This document shows positions 1 to 8,334 of a stretch of 62,109 nucleotides of DNA, one piece after another. The notes below the pieces were generated by a model, which was given only the letters and a program-made list of their open reading frames with translations, had not been told where the DNA came from and searched no databases. The stretch is from assembly GCA_035308905.1 (NCBI GenBank), contig DATGFS010000065.1, forward strand, positions 1 to 62,109, in the 5' to 3' direction. Numbering within the stretch: position 1 is the first letter of the stretch; each line of letters starts with the position of its first letter. A program made the position numbers and the translations under genes. The DNA is from a bacterium (GTDB taxonomy: Bacteria > Sysuimicrobiota > Sysuimicrobiia > Sysuimicrobiales > Segetimicrobiaceae).

Positions 1-98
1 GCGCCTGCCAGCGTGAGACCCGCCGCGGCCAGGGCAACCGTGCCTACGGCACCCATAACGGCTGCGACGTGCAACACCGGTGCGGGACCTCGCGGCAC
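1..98 (-). CDS. possible N-terminal fragment of a secreted or membrane protein, cut by window edge
   Basis: On the minus strand a reading frame opens with GTG at 98 and stays open to the window edge. It encodes a short polar start followed by a hydrophobic, alanine-rich stretch (GAVGTVALAAAGLTLAG) that would suit a signal peptide or membrane anchor. Only about 32 codons are visible, there is no clear ribosome binding site, and GC-rich DNA often shows such frames by chance. The product cannot be named. Confidence 0.2.
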   Translation of the reverse strand, partial: MPRGPAPVLHVAAVMGAVGTVALAAAGLTLAG

Positions 99-800
99 GG
101 CACCGCATATTCGGGCGGGAACGGCGATTACCCTCCGCCCCCGTACGGCACGCTCACCGTGATCGCGGCTAGGACCACCAGGGTTGAGACCACACCGATT
201 CGCCTGCCCGGCTAGTCATCCCCTTCCGCGTCGCCGTCGCCGTGACCGCCGCCTCTCTCGTGGCCAACCCCTTTGTCGCCCTGTTCACCAGAACCTTGCC
301 CGCCGCCGCTGTCCTGACCGTTGCCGTGCGGGTCTGGGCCAGGCCCGGCGTTTAGGGACCTCGATCCCGGTAACCCGCCGCTCACGCCGATGCCGCCGGC
401 CCCGCCCGTTGGTCCGCCGACGTAGGAAAGCTTGATGATCAGCCGGCCGTTATAGGCCGGAGGTTGAAGACCAAGCAGATTCTCGAAGACCTCGCATCCC
501 GGAGCCAGCACGAGTGCGGCTGAGGCAGGGCCGCCGCCGCATCCTGCGAAGGTGGCTGCGGCCCTGACGCCGCGGGACGCCGGCCGGCCCGTAGTGCTTG
601 GAGTCCGAATGCCGAGCCGGTTCCTGAGCATGCGTACAGCCGCGGGTGACTCGGCGGGGCAGGTGGCGTGCTGCGCGAGCGTCGACCAAGGCGTCGGACT
701 GGGCGCCGACGTCGTATGGAACGCAGGTCCAGCGGTACGCTGTCGGTGGCACGCCGACAGCGGCGGTAGACTCATGAGCCATCAGATTCCGCCATATAGG
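99..800. other. stretch without a supportable gene
   Basis: Several overlapping frames are open on both strands, but none has a convincing ribosome binding site, a recognisable domain or consistent codon use. One minus-strand frame ends in a Gly/Asp/His-rich low-complexity tail (about 212-330), which is more typical of a shadow frame than of a folded protein. The stretch may contain decayed coding sequence. I see no RNA gene here. Confidence 0.4.
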
Positions 801-806
801 GTACAT

Positions 807-825
807 ACCCGATACAGCATCGGGT
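807..825. repeat. small perfect hairpin
   Basis: ACCCGAT, a five-base loop, then ATCGGGT form a perfect 7-bp stem. It lies just before the terminator at 844-877 and may be part of the same transcript end or leader. Confidence 0.4.
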
Positions 826-843
826 CGCGAACCGATGTCTAAT

Positions 844-877
844 CCGCCAAAGACACCATAGTAAGATGGCGGTTTTT
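844..877 (+). terminator. rho-independent terminator
   Basis: CCGCCA and TGGCGG form a 6-bp stem around a 17-base loop, followed directly by five T residues. This is the only hairpin noticed in the window with a real T tract. No secure gene lies upstream on the plus strand, so it may end a transcript from the unassigned stretch or act as an attenuator ahead of the zinc-ribbon gene at 969. Confidence 0.55.
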
Positions 878-968
878 CAGGATGCGCTCGGAGCCGGCAG
901 TTTCTATACTTAACTAGAAGGGCTGGGTGGATACGGGCATATCTGGTTCGCGCGACGGGAGAGGGACG

Positions 969-1160
969 ATGGAATCGCTTCCGGTGTGTGAAAAGTGCGG
1001 CTTACGGGTTGTGCGGCAGGAGCTCGAGAGGAACGGCATCGTGCTGAGGTTCTGTGATTACTGCTACTGGGGCGAGGCCGCAGCAGAAGACTCGTCTGCA
1101 GAGCAGGGCGTGCACGTAGAGAAAGCCTTCTCCGATGTGGGACTGCCAAGGGGGATTTGA
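969..1160 (+). CDS. small zinc-ribbon-like hypothetical protein (63 aa)
   Basis: The first half has two CxxC pairs, CEKC near residue 7 and CDYC near residue 29, about 20 residues apart. That is the spacing of a small zinc ribbon or knuckle. The tail is acidic and probably unstructured. I chose the ATG at 969 because GGGAGAGGG lies just upstream; an in-frame start at 927 lacks such a site. The family is not recognised, and a role in nucleic-acid or protein binding is only a guess from the zinc-site pattern. Confidence 0.55.
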   Translation: MESLPVCEKCGLRVVRQELERNGIVLRFCDYCYWGEAAAEDSSAEQGVHVEKAFSDVGLPRGI

Positions 1161-1310
1161 ACGATCCGGCGGCGATCGCTCGTGCTGGAACTGGCAATCG
1201 GTGAGTAATGAATTCAATGAACGGTAGGTTTTATCGATACGTAAGAGCGTGAGCCGGCGGTCCTCATCAGATATCCTGCCGCACGGCGGCGAGCGTAGAT
1301 TTGAGTCAAA

Positions 1311-1538
1311 ATGTGGCCGGTCCTGTTCGGGTCCGGATGGCGCTGGGAAATCCTTCTGGCAGCGGCGCTCCTATGCTTCGTCGTCAGCGTTCTCGGGTTT
1401 CTACTCTGCATCATCTGCCCGCGCAAGGAAACTGCCGATTCTGCCGATCAAGTCTGGCACCGTTACGAAGCAGGCGCTATTACGCGCTCGGATTTCGAGC
1501 GGCGGCGCCGCCGGGCGCAAGGGCAACACCCCGAGTAA
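1311..1538 (+). CDS. small membrane protein with SHOCT-like tail (75 aa)
   Basis: One transmembrane helix (about residues 13-34, rich in Leu, Ala, Val and Phe, ending in CIICPRK) is followed by a charged C-terminus with YEAGAITRSDFERRRR. The tail fits the short SHOCT motif (a G-x-I-T-x-x-E/D-F-E core followed by basic residues), which often sits at the end of small bacterial membrane proteins and is thought to mediate oligomerisation. The likely arrangement is a single-pass inner-membrane protein with the SHOCT helix in the cytoplasm. The ribosome binding site is weak. The cellular role is unknown. Confidence 0.55.
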   Translation: MWPVLFGSGWRWEILLAAALLCFVVSVLGFLLCIICPRKETADSADQVWHRYEAGAITRSDFERRRRRAQGQHPE

Positions 1539-1891
1539 CCCCGCTCTTTTTCGGAAGACTCCTTCTTTAGGATATCCTTGGACGCGGCACCGCTAATGCG
1601 AGGCTCAGATTCGAATCTTCTCGCCGGAATGCGCGCAGATCAGGCCACGCAGCGTGCGGCGGTGGGCGCAAGTGCAGACGGAGCCATTCAGCGGCTGCAC
1701 TGGCGCCATAGCGGAATGGACGCTTCTTCGCGGCCATCTTTCCTGGGCCTGGCCGGGCGGGCCGCGGCGGGACATCGTATACGGTCAGGGCCTGATCCCA
1801 CATACGGGCTGCGGCCTGATATTCTCTTAGTAACATTCTGCGGTACTTACTAAAGATACCCGTCCGGCGGCGGCCGGGCGAAAGGACGTTC
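1539..1891. other. intergenic stretch before the two-component operon
   Basis: No gene is supported here. The short open frames have no recognisable content. The last 100 bases are more AT-rich and carry the inverted repeat at 1827-1853, so the promoter of the sensor kinase operon is probably near the right end. Confidence 0.4.
1827..1853. promoter_or_regulatory. inverted repeat upstream of sensor kinase, possible operator
   Basis: TTAGTAA and TTACTAA are perfect 7-bp arms separated by 13 bases, an arm spacing typical of dimeric regulator sites. The repeat ends about 38 bases before the kinase start codon and is unusually AT-rich for this genome. The binding protein is unknown. The adjacent NarL-type regulator is an obvious candidate for autoregulation, but this is inference. 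Confidence 0.35.
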
Positions 1892-4189
1892 ATGGAGCCG
1901 GCTCTCTACGGGTCCGCAGTGACGCAGCGCATCGAAGACGCGGTGCGCCGGTCGTCTCCTGCGCGCAGCCTGCGGGCGCGAATTATGGTCGCCGTGGCCG
2001 TCGGCATCCTGATTCTGCTGGCCGTCATGGGTCTCAATAGCTATCAGATGGTGCGGCAGCTGACCGACCAACTGCTTCAAGAACGCCTCCGCTCGGCGCA
2101 GGCCACGGCGGAACTCCTTGACGGAACGCTGACCCAATCCTTCCGGCAGTTACAGGGACTTGCGTCCTCGGCGGCGTTGAGCGCTCCGAGCGCCGGCGGG
2201 CAGCGCGAATGGCTCCGGGAGATGCGACCCCAGATCGCTCTCGCTTCTTACGGCGTGTATGTCGTTGACGCGGCGGGGCGCTTGAGGATCGCGCAACCGG
2301 CCCACCCGGGCGATGCCGCGATCGACTTCCGCGACGATGAGGCGGTGCGGCAGGTCCTCGCCGGTCGGCCCACCGCGGCGTCGAACTTGGAGTTTCTGGG
2401 CTCCGCCCGCGTGCCCGCCGTGTTGTTGTGTGTGCCGCTTTCCGCCCGCGCGGGCGCACTGTGTGCCGCCGTGGACCTCCGCCGACAGCAACTCCTATCC
2501 TATATCACCGAGTACAGCACGACACACCGTCCAGGCACCACGTGGCATGCGCTGATCATCGACGCGCACGGCGAGGTCCTAGCCACGACGGAAAGCGCCG
2601 AGGCATTCCAGGCCAACGAGCATCCACTGTTTCATAATGCGCTCATGAGCGCTCGTACGGCGGCGGTCGGCCGAGCCGCCGTGGTGAAAGGGGGGCAGAT
2701 CCGCGGCTATCATATTATGGCCTTTGCCCCGTTGTACCAGGCGGCGTGGGGTGTGAGCGTCGGACAGACCGAGGCCGAAACGTTTGCGCCGATCGTCGCG
2801 GTGCGGAACCGCAATCTCTTGATCGGCGCCACCGCCCTCATCCTGGCGCTGCTGCTGGCGTGGTGGGACACCGGCACAGCGGTGCGGCCGTTGCGATCCC
2901 TGGCCGGGGCCGCGCAGCGGATCGCCGGCGGGGACCTTGACACCACGGTGCGGGTCGACCGCCACGACGAGATCGGCAGCCTGGCCGACGCCTACGACAC
3001 GATGCGTGACCGCCTCAAGACGTCGCTCGCGGAACGGGCCCGGCGCGAACATGAGGCGCAGGCGCTCTACGCCGTCAGCCGCGAGATCCTGGCGCTCACG
3101 GACCTGCGGACGATCCTCGCAGCCATCGCGGAGCACGCGCGGCGGCTGCTCCACATGGAGGCCGGCGCGCTGTGCTTGTTCGCCGACCGCGGCGGCCCAA
3201 TCGTCATGGGCGCGTTGAGCGGGCCGCCCGACGCCCAGCTGCCGGACCGCCCGGGTGGCTCCGTGGGAGCGCCGGCGGGGGAGCCGCTGCGTTGCTGGGA
3301 AGACCAGGCGTGCCCGTTCATCAACGACCGGTACGGCCGTGCGCACGCCGTGGCGCCCGTGCAAATCGGCGATCGGACCCTCGGAACGCTGTGCGTTGCC
3401 AACAGCGCGCCCCGCCGTGTGACGCCGGACGAGACCAACCTGCTCTCCGCCCTTGCCGCTCTGGCCGCCATCGCGGTCCAGAGCAACAACCTGCATCAAC
3501 AGGTGCAGCAAGTCGCGGTGTTGAGCGAGCGCGACCGGATCAGCCGTGATCTTCATGACAATACGATGCAGGCCTTGTACGGCGTCGACTTGGCGCTGGA
3601 ATACGCCGCCGGATTGATCGACGACGATCCGGGCGAAGCGAAACGACGGCTGAGCCAGACGCTGGACATCCACACCCGCATCATTCAGGACATCCGCGGT
3701 TACGTGCACAACCTACGTCCGCCGGAGACGGCCGAGCGGACCCTTCGGACAGCCCTTGAGGCCATCGCGGGAGAGTTCCAGGAGCACTCACGGCTGCCAA
3801 TCACTCTGGATCTGGAAGACGTGGACACGGTGCCACCGGTGCCGAGCGAGGTACGGACCCAACTGATCCTGATCGTCCGTGAAGCCCTTGCGAACGTCAT
3901 CCGCCACGCGCACGCCGCGCGTGTGACCGTCCGAGCGGCTGTGACGGACGACGCGCTTACGCTCCTCGTGCGGGACGACGGCCGTGGATTCGACCCCGCG
4001 GGCCTATCGTCGCGCTACGGCCTCGGCCTCGGCAGCATGTCCGAGCGAGCGCGCGCGCTCGGAGGCCGGCTGCGGGTGACGGCTGCGCCGGGCGCGGGCA
4101 CCACGGTCGAAATATCGATTCCACGGCCGGCCCGCGCCCAGGTGGAGGTGGAAGATGGAGAAGCCGTTACGCATCCTGCTGGTGGATGA
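1892..4189 (+). CDS. membrane sensor histidine kinase, NarL/DesK-type (765 aa)
   Basis: This is the sensor half of a two-component system. A transmembrane helix (about residues 30-50) and a second one (about 308-326) frame a 255-residue extracytoplasmic domain that looks Cache-like. A HAMP linker (about 326-380), a GAF-like domain (about 395-525), a HisKA_3 dimerisation domain with the phospho-acceptor His555 (SRDLHDNTMQ), and an HATPase domain follow. The ATPase has an intact N box (Asn668 in REALANVIRHA) and the G1 motif DDGRGF, so it should be active. The partner regulator overlaps its 3' end by 35 bp. A site like AAAGGA precedes the ATG. The signal sensed is not visible from sequence. Confidence 0.9.
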   Translation: MEPALYGSAVTQRIEDAVRRSSPARSLRARIMVAVAVGILILLAVMGLNSYQMVRQLTDQLLQERLRSAQATAELLDGTLTQSFRQLQGLASSAALSAPSAGGQREWLREMRPQIALASYGVYVVDAAGRLRIAQPAHPGDAAIDFRDDEAVRQVLAGRPTAASNLEFLGSARVPAVLLCVPLSARAGALCAAVDLRRQQLLSYITEYSTTHRPGTTWHALIIDAHGEVLATTESAEAFQANEHPLFHNALMSARTAAVGRAAVVKGGQIRGYHIMAFAPLYQAAWGVSVGQTEAETFAPIVAVRNRNLLIGATALILALLLAWWDTGTAVRPLRSLAGAAQRIAGGDLDTTVRVDRHDEIGSLADAYDTMRDRLKTSLAERARREHEAQALYAVSREILALTDLRTILAAIAEHARRLLHMEAGALCLFADRGGPIVMGALSGPPDAQLPDRPGGSVGAPAGEPLRCWEDQACPFINDRYGRAHAVAPVQIGDRTLGTLCVANSAPRRVTPDETNLLSALAALAAIAVQSNNLHQQVQQVAVLSERDRISRDLHDNTMQALYGVDLALEYAAGLIDDDPGEAKRRLSQTLDIHTRIIQDIRGYVHNLRPPETAERTLRTALEAIAGEFQEHSRLPITLDLEDVDTVPPVPSEVRTQLILIVREALANVIRHAHAARVTVRAAVTDDALTLLVRDDGRGFDPAGLSSRYGLGLGSMSERARALGGRLRVTAAPGAGTTVEISIPRPARAQVEVEDGEAVTHPAGG

Positions 4190-4799
4190 CCACGAAGTGG
4201 TGCGGGCGGGCGTCCGGATGCTCCTGGAGCACCGGCCCAACATGACGATCGTCGGCGAAGCCTCGACCGCGGCGGCCGCAATTGCGGAGGCGGCGCGGAC
4301 GACGCCCGACGTAGTGATCATGGACGTACGCCTCCCCGACGGCAGCGGCGTCGAAGCCTGCCGGGAGATCCGGTCGGCGCGGCCCGCCACCCGGGTGTTG
4401 ATGCTCACGTCGTTTGCGGACGAAGAAGCCGTCGATGCCTCCGTGATGGCCGGCGCGTCGGGCTACTTGTTGAAGCAAACTCGAAGCGCGGAACTGATCC
4501 ACGCGATTGAGGTCGTGGCCGCCGGGGAATCGCTGCTCGATCCGACGGTCACCCACCAACTTCTCACGCGCTTCAGGCGCCTGGGGGGGAGCGGCGGCGC
4601 GATCATCGACGCGCTAACAGAACAAGAGCGCCGCGTGTTGGCGCTGGTTGGGGACGGGATGACCAATCGAGAGATCGCCGCCGCGCTGCACCTGAGCGAA
4701 AAGACGGTCAAGAACTACGTCAGCACCCTGCTCGGCAAACTGCACGTGCAACGGCGAGCCGCCGCGGCGGCAATAGCCGCCAAGCAGAAGCTCTCCTAA
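4155..4799 (+). CDS. NarL/LuxR-family response regulator (214 aa)
   Basis: A receiver domain (about residues 5-120) with the acidic pair in LLVDDHE, the phospho-acceptor Asp57 (IMDVRLPDGSG) and the conserved lysine in YLLKQ is joined to a LuxR-type helix-turn-helix (about 150-210, TNREIAAALHLSEKTVKNYV). It should be phosphorylated by the kinase encoded just upstream, whose gene it overlaps by 35 bp, and act as a DNA-binding transcription regulator. The target genes are not known; the genes downstream to the cupredoxin at 7414 are candidates by position. Confidence 0.93.
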   Translation: MEKPLRILLVDDHEVVRAGVRMLLEHRPNMTIVGEASTAAAAIAEAARTTPDVVIMDVRLPDGSGVEACREIRSARPATRVLMLTSFADEEAVDASVMAGASGYLLKQTRSAELIHAIEVVAAGESLLDPTVTHQLLTRFRRLGGSGGAIIDALTEQERRVLALVGDGMTNREIAAALHLSEKTVKNYVSTLLGKLHVQRRAAAAAIAAKQKLS

Positions 4800-4826
4800 G
4801 CTGCAGACCCGGATTGTTCCGTCGGG

Positions 4827-4854
4827 GGGCCAAAGGTCCCGGGACCTTTGGCCC
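4827..4854. terminator. 28-bp perfect palindrome behind the two-component operon
   Basis: GGGCCAAAGGTCCC is followed immediately by its exact reverse complement, with no spacer. Transcribed RNA would fold into a very stable hairpin with a minimal loop. It lies 28 bases after the regulator's stop codon. No T tract follows, so it is either a non-canonical terminator or an RNA-protecting hairpin. It belongs with the similar palindromes at 35135 and 57401. Confidence 0.5.
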
Positions 4855-4987
4855 TCATCGTTGTCCTCAACGGCCCTACTGGGGCGCGCGTGTATGAACT
4901 ACGGTAACGGCATGAGCCGCGGACGGCGCGGTCCGAGAATGCGCCGGGCGGCACATCGAGATATCGGGCAACCGGGGAGGCACCTTT

Positions 4988-5623
4988 ATGGCGGCAACGC
5001 GCATCCGATACAGTCAGGAGTTGCAGGAGGCGGTCGCGCGACACGGGCTGCTCAGTAGATACGACGCCGCCGTCCGAGAGGCCGTCGCGGTCCTCGCCGG
5101 TCGCTTCACCGAGGTGCGCCTCTCCCCGGCGTGGGCGGCGCCCGACGAGGGCGCGGCGGTCGGGGAAGACGGCGCAACGCTTCACCTCACAGTACTGCCG
5201 CTGCGCTTTGCGAACCCGTTCGGGCTCACGCGATTCCTCCGTCACGAACTGGGACACGTTGCTGATATCCTCGACGGCGCGTTTGGATACGGGAACGTCC
5301 CGGAAGATCTGGCGGCGACGCCGACACTGCGGCGGCGGTTCAAACTCCTCTGGGCGTGCTGTGTCGACGGACGAACCGCGCGGCTCGGCGGGTCGCCGCT
5401 GCATACCCCGGCGGAGTACGAGGTCGAGTTTCTGCGGCAGTTTCCGGGGCTCACGGACGGAGCCGCCCGGGTGGCTGTCGGCGGATTGTGGGACAGAGAG
5501 CGGCCGTGCTACTGGTGTCTGATGCGGATGGCGGCCGATCTCGCCGCGCAGCCTGTCGCGTCGCTGTCCGTTGCCGGCCCGGCCATCGTGGACGAAACGT
5601 GGTGCGCGACAGGACGGACCTAA
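4988..5623 (+). CDS. hypothetical protein with HELGH zinc-protease-like motif (211 aa)
   Basis: The central part contains FLRHELGHVADIL, matching the HExxH zinc-binding motif of gluzincin-type metallopeptidases. A downstream acidic segment (EYEVEFLRQF) could provide the third ligand, and a CYWC pair lies near the C-terminus. There is no signal peptide or membrane segment, so it is probably cytoplasmic. The start follows GGGGAGG at good distance. I cannot assign the family. HELGH can also occur in proteins without peptidase activity, so this is a candidate metalloprotein only. Confidence 0.6.
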   Translation: MAATRIRYSQELQEAVARHGLLSRYDAAVREAVAVLAGRFTEVRLSPAWAAPDEGAAVGEDGATLHLTVLPLRFANPFGLTRFLRHELGHVADILDGAFGYGNVPEDLAATPTLRRRFKLLWACCVDGRTARLGGSPLHTPAEYEVEFLRQFPGLTDGAARVAVGGLWDRERPCYWCLMRMAADLAAQPVASLSVAGPAIVDETWCATGRT

Positions 5624-5673
5624 CGTGTGCCGGCAAGGGACAAGAGAAACTCAAGGCGAAAACGTGAGGCGAG

Positions 5674-5893
5674 GTGCGCGTGACGGGTCTCGCCGTACTG
5701 GTCGGGGCCGTGGTGGCGCTCGGACCCGGGTCGCACGCCGCCACTACGACGCAGGCCGGTGACGTGCCGGGGACGACGTTTACCTGTTCTACGATTCGAA
5801 CGCCGCCACGCTGGATCCCACGGACTCGCCAACTCGAAGCCCGGGACGAAGATTTTCCCCGTGTCGATGCAAGGGTATGTGATCATGCTCTAA
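5674..5893 (+). pseudogene. decayed cupredoxin-like gene (remnant)
   Basis: The frame begins with a plausible signal peptide (MRVTGLAVLVGAVVALG) and then breaks. A second frame reads DVYLFYDSNAATLD and, after a further shift, a third reads GLANSKPGTKIF and PVSMQGYVIML, ending with TAA at 5891. These pieces line up with the last 40 residues of the cupredoxin at 7414 (YFFYDERFAMYN and PVAMQGYVVVL). The middle of the domain is missing, and the reading frame cannot be restored by a single change. I read it as a relict second copy of the copper protein, now split from its relative by the kinase gene at 6039. Confidence 0.65.
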
Positions 5894-6038
5894 CGCGCAT
5901 CGAGCGCGGGGCACGGATAACGGATCGGTGGGGCAGCAGGGCCGCGCCGCCTGAGCGGTCGGTGCCGGTGGAACGACAGCCGCCGGCCGCTAGCGCGGCG
6001 GTCCTCCCCCCGTCTCGCGTCACGATGAGAGGCTGACG

Positions 6039-7385
6039 ATGCCTACGGTATCGATCGAGACGCTGGACTGGCTAGCCCTTGGCGTCGGTGCCCACGCTGC
6101 GGTGATGCTGTTGCTGTTCCTGCGGTTTCTCGAGACCCGCGAGCGGATCGTACTGTGGTGGACGGGCGCCTACGTCCTGTTCACACTGCACGTGGTGGCC
6201 GAAGCGGCCGCGATGCGCACGGCAGAACCCTGGCTCTTCTTCGCACGGCACGCGGCAATCGTTGCGGCGTCGCTGGTCATGCTCTCGAGCGTTGCCGCGG
6301 GGTGGCGGAATCTGAGCCGGCGTCATCTGCTTGCCGGCGCGGCCGGGCTCGCCGCGTCTGCGCTCGCGGCGTCGGCACTCGGCGCGCGCGCGGGGACTTG
6401 GTGGCTCATGGTGTGGCCCCCGTCTGTCTTCGCGGCGGCCGCCTTCCTCGCCTCGGCATACTTCCTGCGGCAGACCGAGGGGCGTACGCGGCAGTGGGGA
6501 ACAGCGCTGCTCTTCTGGGGACTTGTCTTGACCGGCCTGCACGGGCTCGATTACCCGCTCTTACGGCCGCTGGCTCCGCTGCCGGGTGCGCTGGCGTCGG
6601 GGGTGTTCACGCTGCTCTTTGGGACCGGCATCGTGCTGCGGGCCAATCAGCGGGTTCGCGAGTTGACGGTCCTCAACGCTGTGCGCGGGACGCTCCTGGC
6701 GAAAGTGTACACCACACAGGAGGACGAACGCCGGTGGATCTGCCGGACGCTGCACGAGGAGGTCGGGCAGATGCTGTCGGCCCTCATTATGTCACTGGAC
6801 GGGACCGAGCGATACTTCGCCGAAGCGCCGTCGGCAACCACCCGGCAGATCGCACACATCCGGGGCGTTGCCGAGAAGACCTTGGACGAAATCCGCACGA
6901 TCGTCAACGATCTGCGGCCCACGCTCCTCGATGAGCTTGGGCTGCGCGCGGCCGTGTGCGCTCACGCGCGCCGCGTGCTGGCGCCGGCGGGGGCCTCGGT
7001 CGAGATCGAGATCGACGACCTCACGACCCGCTTTCCGCCGCGGATCGAAGTGGTGCTCTTTCGCATCCTACAGGAGTCCCTCACCGACATCGCCAAGCAT
7101 GCAGGCGCCACCCGCGTCGGCGTGCGCATCGCGCGCGCGGACACGATCGTGTATGCGACGGTAACGGATAACGGCGCGCGATTCGAACCGGCGGTGAGTT
7201 TGCGCACCGGCGACGCGCGCACCATCGGGCTGTTCGCCATGCGGGAGAGGGCCGCCGCCATAGGCGGGCAGGTGAGTACGTGCACCCTGCCGGGAGTCGG
7301 AACGCAGATCGAGATAACGCTTCCATGCGGCGGGGAACCCGTAGAACCGGGGCCTCAGCCTCTGTTACCGTTGGCGGGCCTGTAG
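6039..7385 (+). CDS. 7TM-type sensor histidine kinase with degenerate ATP site (448 aa)
   Basis: Roughly seven hydrophobic segments (residues 8-200) precede a HisKA_3 domain with His239 (CRTLHEEVGQML) and an HATPase-like domain. Two key positions are changed: the N-box asparagine is Asp350 (QESLTDIAKHA), and the second glycine of the G1 box is Arg381 (DNGARFEP). The intact kinase at 1892 has Asn and Gly at these places. ATP binding is therefore doubtful. The protein could be a phosphatase-only sensor, a partner that is phosphorylated by another kinase, or a decaying gene. No regulator gene is adjacent. A GAGAGG site lies upstream of the ATG. Confidence 0.85.
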   Translation: MPTVSIETLDWLALGVGAHAAVMLLLFLRFLETRERIVLWWTGAYVLFTLHVVAEAAAMRTAEPWLFFARHAAIVAASLVMLSSVAAGWRNLSRRHLLAGAAGLAASALAASALGARAGTWWLMVWPPSVFAAAAFLASAYFLRQTEGRTRQWGTALLFWGLVLTGLHGLDYPLLRPLAPLPGALASGVFTLLFGTGIVLRANQRVRELTVLNAVRGTLLAKVYTTQEDERRWICRTLHEEVGQMLSALIMSLDGTERYFAEAPSATTRQIAHIRGVAEKTLDEIRTIVNDLRPTLLDELGLRAAVCAHARRVLAPAGASVEIEIDDLTTRFPPRIEVVLFRILQESLTDIAKHAGATRVGVRIARADTIVYATVTDNGARFEPAVSLRTGDARTIGLFAMRERAAAIGGQVSTCTLPGVGTQIEITLPCGGEPVEPGPQPLLPLAGL

Positions 7386-7413
7386 ACAGCCCAACACTCA
7401 GGAGGCGCAAACG

Positions 7414-8145
7414 ATGCGGCAGGCGTGCACGGCGATCTTGGCTCTCGTTCTAACCGGCGCGGCGGTCCTCAACCCTGTGATCCCCCGCGCGCCCGTCGAG
7501 GCCGCCGGGCCGACGGTGACCATTCCCGGAGATTCGTACCTGCCGCCGTCGATCATGATCGATGCCGGACAGACGGTCACCTGGATCAATAAAGATACCG
7601 ATCCGCACGTCACTACGACGATGCCCGGTACTCCGGCGTCGTTCACGCTCGTCCACCCGCCGGGGAAGCCGGCGTCGTTCAAGTTCACTACGGCCGGGAT
7701 CTACCCGTACTACTGTCTCGACCATGCCACCTTCAACACAACGCTCCGGCGGGCCGCGGCGCGCAAAGAAGCGGATACGTTCCCGGTGGCCATGGAAGGG
7801 CTCATCGTGGTCAAGGGACCGGAGCTCACGGGAATGCCGTCCGCGACGGTGAAGATCTCCGGGGACACCTATGCGCCCGATATCGCGGTTGTGCGGGTCG
7901 GCGGCAAAGTAACCTGGATCAACGCAGATCGCGCCGCGCACACGGCGATCTTCACGGGTGGCGGCGCGCCAAAACTCACGATCGCCGCCGGCAAGAGCGG
8001 CTCGGCCACATTCGCGAAGCCGGGGATTTACTTCTTCTACGATGAGCGGTTCGCGATGTACAACACCAAACTGGGGCTCGCGGCGGCCAAGAAGGGGGCG
8101 CCCCACTTTCCCGTCGCCATGCAGGGATACGTCGTGGTGCTCTAA
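7414..8145 (+). CDS. secreted tandem cupredoxin (two plastocyanin-like domains, 243 aa)
   Basis: A signal peptide (about residues 1-31) is followed by two plastocyanin-like repeats (about 33-135 and 143-243), each ending in FPVAM-[E/Q]-G. Domain 1 keeps copper-type ligands: His65 (DPHVTT), Cys101 and His104 (YYCLDH). No obvious methionine sits at the usual fourth position. Domain 2 keeps only His176 (AAHTAIF); its Cys/His loop reads FFYDERF, so it is probably copper-free. The protein should act outside the cytoplasmic membrane in electron transfer or copper binding. AGGAGG precedes the ATG. It lies 28 bp behind the degenerate kinase gene and may be co-transcribed with it. Confidence 0.85.
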   Translation: MRQACTAILALVLTGAAVLNPVIPRAPVEAAGPTVTIPGDSYLPPSIMIDAGQTVTWINKDTDPHVTTTMPGTPASFTLVHPPGKPASFKFTTAGIYPYYCLDHATFNTTLRRAAARKEADTFPVAMEGLIVVKGPELTGMPSATVKISGDTYAPDIAVVRVGGKVTWINADRAAHTAIFTGGGAPKLTIAAGKSGSATFAKPGIYFFYDERFAMYNTKLGLAAAKKGAPHFPVAMQGYVVVL

Positions 8146-8158
8146 GAGCCTCGTGTCC

Positions 8159-8180
8159 GCCCGGCGGACCGCCGCCGGGC
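8159..8180 (+). terminator. hairpin terminator behind the cupredoxin gene
   Basis: GCCCGGCGG and CCGCCGGGC form a perfect 9-bp stem with the 4-base loop ACCG, 13 bases after the stop codon. Only TT follows, so the T tract is poor, but position and stability fit a terminator. Confidence 0.6.
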
Positions 8181-8334
8181 TTCGCATGGGACGGCCGGCG
8201 ATACGGGCCTGCGACATACACTGGGCTGCCGGCGGGCCGACCGGGATGGCGGCCGTCCTGTCTACGGCGGTCCTGTACGGAGATCGGCGCGCCGACCCGA
8301 ACCGGCCGGCGTCATGGCGTCTACGTGCGGGCTC

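Noticed and set aside
212-775. 187-codon minus-strand frame
   Set aside because: Its end is Gly/Asp/His low complexity, there is no ribosome binding site, and overlapping frames compete. It cannot be supported as a gene.
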